64,000 nt of DNA from Gammaproteobacteria bacterium RIFCSPHIGHO2_12_FULL_37_14. Its GTDB lineage: Bacteria; Pseudomonadota; Gammaproteobacteria; DSM-16500. A program made the position numbers and the translations under genes. How positions within the stretch are numbered: position 1 is the stretch's first letter; the number at the start of each line of letters is the position of its first letter. This document shows, one piece after another, positions 35,569 through 43,934 of the stretch. Under the pieces are notes generated by a model. That model saw only the letters and a program-made list of their open reading frames with translations, searched no databases and was not told the DNA's origin. The DNA is taken from assembly GCA_001801485.1 (NCBI GenBank), contig MGXV01000086.1, positions 1 through 64,000 on the forward strand, given 5' to 3'.

Positions 35569-37497
35569 GTGAATGATGCAGTCAAAACAATACTATTGTG
35601 GATGGTGATCGGGATTGTCCTCATCGCTGTTTTTAATAATTTTGGTCCTAAGCGTGAGCAAGAAGAACGAATTAGTTATTCTACGTTTGTCGATAATGTA
35701 AAACGTGGCAATATTCGAGCAGTGACGATTACTGACCAAAATGTTACCGGCACATTTCAAAACAATAAAACATTTGCCACCTATTTACCGATGCCACATG
35801 ATGCTGTTTTACTTCAGCAAATGGTGGATAAAGGGGTAGTTGTGAAAGGTAAACCACCGGATCAACCTGGTTTATGGATGCATTTATTAAATTTATTACC
35901 ATGGATTGTGCTGTTTGCTTTCTGGATTTATCTATTACGACAGCAAACAGGTGGTGGTAAAGGAGGCGCGTTTTCATTTGGTCGTAGTCGTGCGCGTTTA
36001 CTGAATTCTGATCAAGTTAAAATTACTTTTGCTGATGTTGCGGGTTGTGAAGAAGCAAAAGAAGAAGTTAAAGAACTTGTCGATTTTTTAAAAGATCCAG
36101 GAAAATTTCAACGACTAGGAGGAAAAATTCCTAGAGGAGTCTTGTTGATTGGTCCACCAGGAACAGGTAAAACATTACTTGCTAAAGCAGTTGCTGGTGA
36201 AGCAAAAGTTCCTTTCTTCACAATTTCTGGTTCTGATTTTGTGGAAATGTTTGTTGGAGTGGGCGCTTCACGTGTTCGCGATATGTTTGAGCAAGCAAAA
36301 AAACAAGCGCCTTGCATTATTTTTATTGACGAGATCGATGCGGTTGGACGACATCGTGGTGCGGGTTTAGGTGGTGGACATGATGAACGCGAACAAACGC
36401 TCAACCAATTATTAGTTGAAATGGATGGATTTCAAGGAAATGAAGGAGTGATTGTTGTTGCAGCAACAAACCGACCGGATGTACTGGATCCAGCATTATT
36501 ACGCCCTGGCCGATTTGATCGTCAGGTAGTGGTTGGTCTTCCTGATATTAAAGGTAGAGAGCAAATTTTGAAAGTTCATAGTCGGAAAGTACCTTTATCA
36601 AATGACGTTGATGTTTCTGTTATTGCTCGAAGCACACCTGGATTTTCTGGAGCTGATTTAGCAAATATTGTGAATGAAGCCGCACTTTTCGCCGCTCGGG
36701 CTAATAAACGAGTAGTGGATATGGAAGATTTTGAACGCGCAAAAGATAAAGTGATTATGGGAGCAGAGCGTCGTTCGATGGTGATGTCCGAAGAAGAAAA
36801 GAAACTGACAGCTTATCATGAGGCTGGGCATGCGATTGTCGGATTAAGTGTTCCAGAGCATGATCCTGTGCACAAAGTAACGATTATTCCTCGAGGCCGA
36901 GCGCTTGGTGTAACGATGTTTTTGCCACAAGGAGACCGTTACAATTACACCCGAGAATATTTAGAAAGTAAAATTTCTAGTTTATTTGGAGGGCGGCTTG
37001 CTGAAGAAATTATTTTTGGTATGAATAAAGTCACCACTGGCGCATCGAATGATATCCAGAAAGCAACAGAGCTTGCACGTAATATGGTCACTAAATGGGG
37101 GTTATCAGAAAAAGTAGGACCACTCACCTTGGGAAGCAATGATGAAGAAGTCTTTCTAGGTCATTCTGTTACACGACATAAAGAAGTATCCGAAGCAACC
37201 TCAAGCATAGTCGATGCTGAAGTACGTGGGATAGTGGATCGTAATTATAAACGGGCTGATAAGATTCTTCGAGAGAATATCGATAAGCTACATATTATGG
37301 CACAAGCATTAATTAAATTCGAAACGATTGGTAACGATCAGATTCAAGATGTCATGGCAGGCCGAACTATTCGCGAACCTAAGGGTTGGCATAATCCTAA
37401 AGATCCTAAGCCGTTACCGAGTGAAGATACTGTAAAAACGGATAATCAGGAAACTGCAACGAGTGATGATACAAGCACCAGTACAAGCGCCACCTAA
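35569..37497 (+). CDS. ftsH: ATP-dependent zinc metalloprotease FtsH
   Basis: Membrane-anchored AAA+ protease degrading membrane and regulatory proteins. The ~642 residues comprise two N-terminal membrane helices ([30 protein letters not shown]) around a periplasmic domain, AAA motifs GPPGTGKT and [12 protein letters not shown], the second region of homology RPGRFDRQV, and the zinc site HEAGH. The tail is Thr/Ser-rich ([12 protein letters not shown]). I prefer the GTG at 35569 because TGAGGT lies upstream and the protein then begins like other FtsH proteins ([11 protein letters not shown]); the frame is open back to 35512. glmM starts 2 bp after its stop; folP, usual here in enterics, is absent. 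Confidence 0.97.
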   Translation: MNDAVKTILLWMVIGIVLIAVFNNFGPKREQEERISYSTFVDNVKRGNIRAVTITDQNVTGTFQNNKTFATYLPMPHDAVLLQQMVDKGVVVKGKPPDQPGLWMHLLNLLPWIVLFAFWIYLLRQQTGGGKGGAFSFGRSRARLLNSDQVKITFADVAGCEEAKEEVKELVDFLKDPGKFQRLGGKIPRGVLLIGPPGTGKTLLAKAVAGEAKVPFFTISGSDFVEMFVGVGASRVRDMFEQAKKQAPCIIFIDEIDAVGRHRGAGLGGGHDEREQTLNQLLVEMDGFQGNEGVIVVAATNRPDVLDPALLRPGRFDRQVVVGLPDIKGREQILKVHSRKVPLSNDVDVSVIARSTPGFSGADLANIVNEAALFAARANKRVVDMEDFERAKDKVIMGAERRSMVMSEEEKKLTAYHEAGHAIVGLSVPEHDPVHKVTIIPRGRALGVTMFLPQGDRYNYTREYLESKISSLFGGRLAEEIIFGMNKVTTGASNDIQKATELARNMVTKWGLSEKVGPLTLGSNDEEVFLGHSVTRHKEVSEATSSIVDAEVRGIVDRNYKRADKILRENIDKLHIMAQALIKFETIGNDQIQDVMAGRTIREPKGWHNPKDPKPLPSEDTVKTDNQETATSDDTSTSTSAT

Positions 37498-37499
37498 TT

Positions 37500-38873
37500 A
37501 TGTCTAATTTTCCTCATAAAATGCGTCGTTATTTTGGTACAGATGGTATACGTGGTCGAGTAGGAATATGGCCGATTACACCCGAATTTGTTTTGAAATT
37601 AGGTTGGGCTGTAGGAAAAGTATTAGCCCAACAAGGGAATGGAAAGGTATTGATTGGAAAAGATACTCGCATTTCTGGGTACATGTTTGAGTCAGTCTTG
37701 GAATCTGGATTATCAGCTGCAGGTATTGATACACATTTATTAGGTCCTATGCCGACACCAGCAATTGCTTATTTGACTCGAACCTTGCGAGCACAAGCGG
37801 GTATTGTCATCAGTGCTTCTCATAATCCTTACTACGACAATGGTATAAAGTTTTTTTCCTCACAAGGAACGAAACTTGCTGACAGTATGGAAATTGCTAT
37901 TGAAGAACGGTTAGAACAATCCATGACGACAGTTGATTCAGCGGCATTGGGTAAAGCGGTTCGTATTGTTGATGCGCCAGGTCGATATATTGAATTTTGC
38001 AAAAGCGTTGTTTCCTCCGATGTCATTTTGAACGGATTAAAAATTGTTGTTGATTGTGCGCACGGAGCAGCTTATCACATTGCTCCAAGTGTATTCCGTG
38101 AATTAGGCGCTGAAATTATTGATTATGGTGTTGAACCCAACGGTTTAAATATTAATTTGAATTGTGGCGCCACCCATCCAGAACTATTGTGTCAACAAGT
38201 CCTTGATCATCAAGCTGATTTAGGTATTGCTTTAGATGGGGATGGCGATCGCGTCGTCATGGTTGATCATCAGGGTTATATTTTAGATGGCGATGAATTG
38301 CTCTATATCATCGCTAAACATAAATCAATGTTGGCATCATTTAAAGGTGGCGTAGTTGGTACGGTGATGTCAAATTTGGGATTTGAATTGGCTTTGAAGC
38401 ATCTAGATTTAGAATTTATACGCGTACCAGTAGGCGACAGACATATCATGAATGAGTTAACAAAACGACAATGGTTTTTAGGCGGTGAGCCTTCTGGCCA
38501 TATTGTCTGTCGTGATGTGACAACAACAGGCGATGGTATTATTACTGCTTTACAGGTATTAGCAGCGATGCGACATCAAAATAAAACATTAGCTGAAATA
38601 CGATCGGGGTTTGTTAAATATCCGCAAATTTTATTAAACGTAGAAGTTTTCCAACAGAGCAACTTTTTAGATCATCCACGTATTCAACAAATGGTGAAAG
38701 ATATTGAAAATGAATTGGGCAAAAATGGACGTGTTCTGTTGCGTCGTTCGGGTACGGAACCTTTAGTACGGGTGATGGTTGAAGGTGAAAATCAGGCCCA
38801 TGTTAAACAACTCGCTGAAAAACTAGCTGCAATCGTAAAAGAGGAAGCGGCGCTAGTTGGTGATACTCACTAA
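37500..38873 (+). CDS. glmM: Phosphoglucosamine mutase
   Basis: Converts glucosamine-6-phosphate to glucosamine-1-phosphate on the route to UDP-GlcNAc, feeding the murein genes later in the window. The 457-residue protein has [13 protein letters not shown] at the N terminus, the phosphoserine loop [17 protein letters not shown], the metal site [15 protein letters not shown], and the phosphate-binding [15 protein letters not shown]. It is tightly coupled to ftsH (2 bp) and ends at copy B of the dispersed repeat and a bidirectional terminator. Confidence 0.98.
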   Translation: MSNFPHKMRRYFGTDGIRGRVGIWPITPEFVLKLGWAVGKVLAQQGNGKVLIGKDTRISGYMFESVLESGLSAAGIDTHLLGPMPTPAIAYLTRTLRAQAGIVISASHNPYYDNGIKFFSSQGTKLADSMEIAIEERLEQSMTTVDSAALGKAVRIVDAPGRYIEFCKSVVSSDVILNGLKIVVDCAHGAAYHIAPSVFRELGAEIIDYGVEPNGLNINLNCGATHPELLCQQVLDHQADLGIALDGDGDRVVMVDHQGYILDGDELLYIIAKHKSMLASFKGGVVGTVMSNLGFELALKHLDLEFIRVPVGDRHIMNELTKRQWFLGGEPSGHIVCRDVTTTGDGIITALQVLAAMRHQNKTLAEIRSGFVKYPQILLNVEVFQQSNFLDHPRIQQMVKDIENELGKNGRVLLRRSGTEPLVRVMVEGENQAHVKQLAEKLAAIVKEEAALVGDTH

Positions 38874-38882
38874 TCAACCGCA

Positions 38883-38918
38883 GATAGGCATTATTAGTGA
38901 GGGCATGGAACGTTTGCG
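38883..38918 (+). repeat. Dispersed intergenic repeat, copy B
   Basis: Contains ATTATTAGTGAGGGCATG followed by GAACGTTTGCG. It differs from copy A by a few substitutions and one inserted base. It lies immediately after the glmM stop. Confidence 0.65.
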
Positions 38919-38925
38919 GCAATAA

Positions 38926-38957
38926 AAAACCCTCATTTATAAAAAACGAGGGTTTTA
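38926..38957. terminator. Bidirectional rho-independent terminator
   Basis: AAAACCCTC and GAGGGTTTT form a 9-bp stem across an A-rich loop. It lies between glmM and the convergent HU-like gene, and the A/T flanks give a T-run in both directions. Confidence 0.85.
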
Positions 38958-38975
38958 TGAAAGGTTGAACGTTAG

Positions 38976-39383
38976 TTATGCGACCATTTCTTTCAATTTT
39001 TTTAGAGCTTTTATTTTAACTGCTTTATAAGCGGGTTTAGCTTTTATCATGATTTCTTCACCAGTAAATGGATTGACTCCTTTACGAGCGGGTCGAGCTG
39101 GTTTTTTAACCACATTAATTTTCATTAATCCGGGCATGACAAAGGTACCTGGACCACCAGTTTTAATGTGTTTTTCGATTACTTGAGTAAGACAATCAAT
39201 GACAGAAACGACTTCTTTTTTAGCAAGACAAGTTGCGTCGGTGATTGTTTTAATCATGCCGCTCTTTGATAAAGGTTCTTTAATAAGAGGTACCTTTACC
39301 GGAGCTTTTTTTGCCATCATTTTTGGTGCCACAGACTTCCCGTTTCCAGACTTCCTTTTCATTTTTGACTTCTTCACTGCCAT
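38976..39383 (-). CDS. HU-family DNA-binding protein with a Lys-rich N-terminal extension
   Basis: A 135-residue protein. The C-terminal ~95 residues form an HU/IHF fold: KSGMIKTITDATCLAKKEVVSVIDCL, then the beta-arm region with GTFVMPGLMKINVV and RKGVNPFTGEEIMIKAKPAYKAVKI. The N-terminal ~40 residues are a disordered, histone-like tail dense in Lys, Met and Ala (KKSKMKRKSGNGKS). It probably compacts or bends DNA as a nucleoid protein. The extension is longer than in HU (about 90 residues). It is divergent from rplM and convergent with glmM. Confidence 0.85.
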   Translation of the reverse strand: MAVKKSKMKRKSGNGKSVAPKMMAKKAPVKVPLIKEPLSKSGMIKTITDATCLAKKEVVSVIDCLTQVIEKHIKTGGPGTFVMPGLMKINVVKKPARPARKGVNPFTGEEIMIKAKPAYKAVKIKALKKLKEMVA

Positions 39384-39668
39384 AACAATTCCTCATTAGG
39401 TTAAATAAAAAGACTCTAATAAAATAGCATTTTTGTAGAATTTTGCGAGTGTTTTTTGCATTAAATGCGAGAAAACACGTGAATTTCTCGGGATTTTTTA
39501 AGATTTGCTCTTTTTTGCAGTATTTTTATCCGGGAAGATGAATTTTGATCCTAGATTTGGAAACAGAAATAGTTTGAGATATAACGAATGTGCTTGCTTG
39601 TTTTAGCAGCTTCTTATACAATTCTGGCGTTTGATTTCCAGGTTTTTTTCTATAAAAAAGGTTAATAA
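39384..39668. other. Gap between the HU-like gene and rplM
   Basis: 285 bp with no gene. It should hold divergent promoters. I see an 11-bp palindrome GCATTAAATGC at 39458-39468 and a TTGCTT/TATACA pair upstream of rplM, neither conclusive. Confidence 0.35.
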
Positions 39669-40109
39669 ATGAGAACGTATATTGCTCCACAAAATAGCGA
39701 ACATAAATGGTACCTTGTTGATGCATCAGGAAAAGTTTTGGGTCGACTCGCCAGCCAAATAGCCAAATACTTACGTGGTAAACATAAACCCGAATATACT
39801 CCGCATGTTGATACTGGGGATTATATTGTGGTTATCAACGCGGCTGAGATTCAAGTAACTGGTAAAAAACGTCAGGAAAAAGTATATTATCGACACTCTG
39901 GCTATCCAGGTGGTATTAAGGAAACAACTTTTGATAAGCTCCAAGCAAAAGATCCAATTAGGATTATTGAGCTAGCTGTCAAAGGGATGTTACCGAAAAA
40001 TCCATTAGGTAGGGCAATGTTACAAAAATTAAAAGTGTATCCGGGATCAGAACATCCACATACAGCACAACAACCGATAACCGTTAATTTAGAGCAAGTT
40101 AAAGAGTAA
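39669..40109 (+). CDS. rplM: 50S ribosomal protein L13
   Basis: A 146-residue large-subunit protein. Family motifs are [57 protein letters not shown] and [14 protein letters not shown], ending in [12 protein letters not shown] precedes the ATG. It is followed 11 bp later by rpsI, the universally conserved L13-S9 operon. Confidence 0.98.
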   Translation: MRTYIAPQNSEHKWYLVDASGKVLGRLASQIAKYLRGKHKPEYTPHVDTGDYIVVINAAEIQVTGKKRQEKVYYRHSGYPGGIKETTFDKLQAKDPIRIIELAVKGMLPKNPLGRAMLQKLKVYPGSEHPHTAQQPITVNLEQVKE

Positions 40110-40120
40110 GGCGATATTAT

Positions 40121-40564
40121 ATGGCAGAAAAAAATTTTTATGGAACTGGACGTAGAAAGACATCAACAGCACGAGTTTTTTTGAAGCGTGGCAAGGGTGC
40201 AATTATTGTGAATGATAGAACGTTAGAAGAATATTTTGGTCGTGAGACAGCACGCATGATTGTGCGTCAACCGCTCGAAGCAACGGAGCTTCAACATAAG
40301 TTTGATGTGCTAGTGACTGTGACGGGTGGCGGAACGAATGGACAAGCTGGTGCGATACGCCATGGTATTTCGCGTGCATTATTACAATATGACGATTCAG
40401 ATAGTGATTCAACGGGTTCCGATACGGGAAGTGCGGGAAGTGCGAACTCACTTAGAAAAGTGTTGCGAAAAGCAGGGTATTTGACAAGGGATGCGCGAGA
40501 AGTCGAACGAAAAAAAGTTGGAAAACACAAAGCTCGTAAGGGCACTCAATATTCTAAACGGTAA
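40121..40564 (+). CDS. rpsI: 30S ribosomal protein S9 with an internal Ser/Asp/Gly insertion
   Basis: Small-subunit protein whose C-terminal SKR tail reaches the P-site tRNA. Family motifs are complete: [61 protein letters not shown], and the C-terminal [14 protein letters not shown] ending in SKR. The protein is 147 residues, against about 130 in most bacteria. The excess is an acidic, low-complexity insertion of about 17 residues at ~93-110 ([19 protein letters not shown]) between RALLQYD and LRKAG. The DNA there contains duplicated GGGAAGTGC units, suggesting expansion by slippage. The frame is intact. Confidence 0.97.
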   Translation: MAEKNFYGTGRRKTSTARVFLKRGKGAIIVNDRTLEEYFGRETARMIVRQPLEATELQHKFDVLVTVTGGGTNGQAGAIRHGISRALLQYDDSDSDSTGSDTGSAGSANSLRKVLRKAGYLTRDAREVERKKVGKHKARKGTQYSKR

Positions 40565-40581
40565 TTCATTTTGTGTTAACA

Positions 40582-40655
40582 TGGGGGATCGTCTAGCGGT
40601 AGGACAGCGGACTCTGACTCCGCGAACCTAGGTTCGAATCCTAGTCCCCCAGCCA
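40582..40655 (+). tRNA. tRNA-Gln (anticodon CTG)
   Basis: A complete 74-nt cloverleaf. The acceptor TGGGGGA pairs with TCCCCCA; the anticodon stem GCGGA/TCCGC encloses the loop CTCTGAC with anticodon CTG; the T-arm reads CTAGGTTCGAATCCTAG; the discriminator is G and CCA is encoded. It lies 17 bp after rpsI and may be co-transcribed with it. Confidence 0.95.
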
Positions 40656-40734
40656 CCTTTCTTTTTGCGACTACGCGCGTAATATAGGGTGTTCTTAAGA
40701 ATGTTCACGGGTACCATTAGGGCGCGTTGTTACA

Positions 40735-40768
40735 AATGGGGCATTGTTGAAGGGCGTGAACGTTTATC
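40735..40768 (+). repeat. Dispersed intergenic repeat, copy C (diverged)
   Basis: Contains GGGGCATTGTTGAAGGGCGTG followed by AACGTTTATC. It is closest to copy A over the last ~22 bases. It lies between tRNA-Gln and sspA. The preceding ~20 bases (GGCGCGTTGTTA) look like a further partial copy. Confidence 0.55.
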
Positions 40769-40795
40769 AAAAACTCATGTGAGGAAGGGGTCAAT

Positions 40796-41443
40796 ATGGC
40801 TGTAATTAGTAACAAAAGATCTATTATGACGCTTTATTCAGGAGCAGTAGATCTTCATAGCCATCGAGTACGTATTGTTCTTGCTGCAAAGGGAGTATCT
40901 TTTGAGGTAATAAATATTGAATCCCGCGGAAAGCCTGAGGATTTGCTAGAATTAAACCCTTACGGCAATATACCTACTTTGGTAGATCGAGAATTAGCAC
41001 TGTACGATCCAAATATTATTACTGAATATCTTGATGAGCGATTTCCTCATCCACCACTGATGCCCGTTTATCCAGTTGCAAGAGCAAAAGCTCGTTTAAT
41101 TATTTATCGATTTGATCGAGAATGGGGGCCATTAATCAGAAAATTAGAAACTGGAAAAGTATTAGATATTCGAGCAGCGAAAGAATTAGGAAGTTACTTA
41201 TCGCAACTTATTCCAGTATTCCAAGCTTCTACCTATTTTTTAGGGGATGATTTTACATTAGTGGATTGTTGTATTGCACCAGTATTGTGGCGACTACCTA
41301 TTTGGGGCATTACATTATCACCATCTGAAACAAAAATTTTAAATAAATACGCGAATCGATTATTTCAACTCGATTCATTTCAAGCTAGTCTTACTGAAGC
41401 GGAACAAGAATTAAGAAAACAAATTACGGCAGAAACAGCTTAA
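40796..41443 (+). CDS. sspA: Stringent starvation protein A
   Basis: A glutathione-S-transferase-fold protein that associates with RNA polymerase and modulates stress and virulence transcription in gammaproteobacteria. It has 215 residues: a thioredoxin-like N domain (TLYSGAVDLHSHRVRIVLAAKGV, NPYGNIPTLVDRELALYD) and a helical C domain with FTLVDCCIAPVLWRL. It lacks a GST catalytic residue pattern, as expected for SspA. AGGAAGGGG precedes the ATG. sspB follows after 13 bp. Confidence 0.96.
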   Translation: MAVISNKRSIMTLYSGAVDLHSHRVRIVLAAKGVSFEVINIESRGKPEDLLELNPYGNIPTLVDRELALYDPNIITEYLDERFPHPPLMPVYPVARAKARLIIYRFDREWGPLIRKLETGKVLDIRAAKELGSYLSQLIPVFQASTYFLGDDFTLVDCCIAPVLWRLPIWGITLSPSETKILNKYANRLFQLDSFQASLTEAEQELRKQITAETA

Positions 41444-41456
41444 GGGAGTATTTGCT

Positions 41457-41915
41457 ATGCTATCTAATAGACCCTACCTATTACGTGCGTTTTATCAATG
41501 GATTATTGACAGTGAATGTACACCCATTCTTGTCATTGATGTGAATAACCCGCGATCAAGAGTTCCTATGGAATATGCTGATGGTGTGGAAATCGTTTTT
41601 AACGTTTCTCCGACTGCTGTTCGCGATTTAAAAATTTCTAATGAGTTAATTGAGTTTAAAGCTTCATTCTCTGGTGTGATTCATATTATTTCTGCTCCTA
41701 CCAAAGCTATTTTAGCAATTTATGCCGAAGAAAATGGTGAAGGTATCTTTTTTGATGCAGAAGATGACGGAGATGGGGATGTAGAGGAAATTATTCGTTT
41801 CAAAGGTGTTGAACGTTCGCCAGCAGATTTTCTTGAAGCTGATATGCCTCCTCCACAAAGCGCAGGAAATAGGTTAAATAAAAAAGGTAAACCAGTTTTA
41901 AAATTGGTTGAATGA
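41457..41915 (+). CDS. sspB: ClpXP protease specificity-enhancing factor
   Basis: An adaptor that binds the ssrA tag and hands tagged proteins to ClpXP. 152 residues: a folded domain (RPYLLRAFYQWIIDSECTP, VNNPRSRVPMEYADG, LIEFKASFSG, AILAIYAEENGEGIFF), a flexible acidic linker, and a C-terminal ClpX-binding module (KGKPVLKLVE). It is the partner of sspA as in E. coli. The local ssrA tag (ANDTHFV...) keeps the AND start of the E. coli tag recognised by SspB. Its last 18 bp overlap the convergent kinase gene. Confidence 0.96.
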   Translation: MLSNRPYLLRAFYQWIIDSECTPILVIDVNNPRSRVPMEYADGVEIVFNVSPTAVRDLKISNELIEFKASFSGVIHIISAPTKAILAIYAEENGEGIFFDAEDDGDGDVEEIIRFKGVERSPADFLEADMPPPQSAGNRLNKKGKPVLKLVE

Positions 41916-43634
41916 TGCTAAGTGAATATATTTTTGTAACAATCTTTTTAGGCGAGCTCGAGAAATTGGTTTACTAGCAAATTCATCTGCGCCAGCTTTT
42001 AAACAGGCTATTTTTTCTTCTTTTCCAGTAAAAACAGTTAATGCAATCATAGGAATTTGTCGAGTATCATGACGACGTCGCATTTCCTTGATAATCTCAA
42101 AACCATTAGTATCTGGCAGGCTAATATCAACCAATATCATGTGATGTTGGTTAACTTTTTCAAGTGCTTCGCGACCACAAGTTGCAGTATCTACTTTGCA
42201 ACCAAGCTCAGATAACATTTTTTCGTGAATAAATTGGATGATAGGATCATCTTCAATTAACAATATTTTTGGTTGTTTCGTTGGTTCGGTAACAGTAAGC
42301 TTTTTAAAATTATTTTTTCTCACCGGGAATTTTTTAGGCAATTGCATTACTTGAGCTGGGTTTTCTCTGGTTTCAAAATCACCAATGAGGGAAAATGTGG
42401 ATCCCTTGCCTAGTTTACTCGATACTTTAATGCGAATATGGATTAACTCCGCTAACTTTTTAACGATGCTTAAGCCTAAACCAGTCCCACTGCGACTCGA
42501 TTGTCGGGTATAAGCATCTTCAAGTTGTTGAAAAGGTTTAAAGATGATGTCAAGTTTATCGGAGGGCATGCCGATACCAGTATCCATGACTTTTATTTCT
42601 ATTTTTACTTGAGGTAATGTTTTTTCTAATAAATTAATTTGGATTTTAACATATCCTTTCTCAGTAAATTTAATGGCATTATTGATTAAATTAATGAGTA
42701 TATGTCTTAATAAGCGTTGCTCAGTAAGAACAAATTTTGGTAGAGCTGGATCAATTTCAATTTCTAAATTTAATCCTTTTTTCTCAGCTAAAGGTTTTAA
42801 TAGATAACGTATTTCATGAAGGGTGGATGCAATTGAGACAGCAGTCATATTGATATTATATTTTCCAGTTTCTAAGCGACTGAAATCAAGTACATCTTTA
42901 ACCAAATTTAGTAAATATTGTGAACAACTTTCGATAGCTGCAATGGTTCGATAACGTTCATTTGGTGGTAGTTTATGTTGTTTTAAAATATCGGTTAATC
43001 CGATAATGCAGGTTAAAGGGGTGCGTAATTCATGATTAATGACAGCAAGAAATTGCGATTTAGCACGATTTGATGCTTCAGCTTTATCTTTAGCAATTTT
43101 AAGTTCTTCTTCCATTTTTTTTTGTTCGGTAATATCTAATGAGATTCCAAGGAGGCCAATTACTTCATGAGAACGATTAAATAGAGGAATTTTGTGAGAG
43201 AAAAAAATTTTCTGCTGATTGTTATTGTTTAAATCTATACCAGCTTCCTCAATAAATTTTCCTTTTTTTGAAGCCATAATCTCTTGATCAGCTTGTTCTA
43301 ATTTTTTAGAATATTCAGTAGGTAAAAAATCGTTATTATATTTGCCTACAATATCATCAGGGGATTGAAAGCCTAGCCATTTAGCTACATTATTATTACA
43401 GCCAAGGTATTTACCCGTTCTATCTTTCCAAAAGATATTACCAGGCATGAGGGCTATCATTTCTTTTAAGGAATCAATTTCAGCATTTCCATCAGCTAAT
43501 AAGCTAGCTTTTTTAGTTAAAGCATAGTTTTCAGATTGTAGTTTGGCGAGTCGCTCCTTCTGTGCGATAATTATTTTAAGGAGTCTGTTTTTCGAGTATT
43601 TGGAGAATTTAGTTTTCATTTTCTTACGAGGCAT
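41898..43634 (-). CDS. Soluble hybrid sensor histidine kinase/response regulator with PAS domain
   Basis: A 578-residue signalling protein. Order: short coiled coil (~15-45), a PAS domain (~55-170; NIFWKDRTGKYLGCN), a HisKA dimerisation helix with phospho-accepting His201 (INHELRTPL), a HATPase domain with N-box Asn318/319, DTGIGM at 351-356 and GTGLGLSIV, then a receiver domain (455-572) with acidic ED462-463, phospho-acceptor Asp503 and Lys555. No transmembrane segment is seen, so it should sense a cytoplasmic signal. No His-phosphotransfer domain follows, so phosphate must pass to a separate HPt protein. No response-regulator gene is adjacent. Its target is unknown. Confidence 0.9.
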   Translation of the reverse strand: MPRKKMKTKFSKYSKNRLLKIIIAQKERLAKLQSENYALTKKASLLADGNAEIDSLKEMIALMPGNIFWKDRTGKYLGCNNNVAKWLGFQSPDDIVGKYNNDFLPTEYSKKLEQADQEIMASKKGKFIEEAGIDLNNNNQQKIFFSHKIPLFNRSHEVIGLLGISLDITEQKKMEEELKIAKDKAEASNRAKSQFLAVINHELRTPLTCIIGLTDILKQHKLPPNERYRTIAAIESCSQYLLNLVKDVLDFSRLETGKYNINMTAVSIASTLHEIRYLLKPLAEKKGLNLEIEIDPALPKFVLTEQRLLRHILINLINNAIKFTEKGYVKIQINLLEKTLPQVKIEIKVMDTGIGMPSDKLDIIFKPFQQLEDAYTRQSSRSGTGLGLSIVKKLAELIHIRIKVSSKLGKGSTFSLIGDFETRENPAQVMQLPKKFPVRKNNFKKLTVTEPTKQPKILLIEDDPIIQFIHEKMLSELGCKVDTATCGREALEKVNQHHMILVDISLPDTNGFEIIKEMRRRHDTRQIPMIALTVFTGKEEKIACLKAGADEFASKPISRARLKRLLQKYIHLASFNQF

Positions 43635-43934
43635 TCATTCATATAGCACAAAATTTTTTCAAAATATAAAAGTATTTGACTAGTAACATGAAAGCGATTA
43701 TAAAGCAAATTATAAAATATAGATATTCAGCAACAGACCTAATTTTTTACAACTTTTCTATTTAAACATTATTCATTTTTCATAAGTTAAATAACGGTCC
43801 AATATCGGATATTTTGTTGATTAAATTAATAGTTAGTTATATCCTTTATACGTTTTAGGGTATTTGCTATAGTACAAAAGATAAAAAATTTGTACTATTA
43901 TGTCCAAAGATACAGATCTAAGCTGGAGTGAAAT
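43635..43934. other. 300-bp very AT-rich gap with a perfect inverted repeat
   Basis: No gene is seen. The gap separates the hybrid kinase and the orphan at 43935, which are divergent. It must contain both promoters and includes the inverted repeat at 43869-43898. Confidence 0.6.
43869..43898. promoter_or_regulatory. Perfect inverted repeat, probable operator
   Basis: ATAGTACAAA (43869-43878) and TTTGTACTAT (43889-43898) are perfect 10-bp arms around a 10-base A-rich spacer, about 37 bp upstream of the ATG of the orphan gene. The spacing suits a dimeric repressor or activator, or a terminator-like hairpin. No known consensus is matched. Confidence 0.6.
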
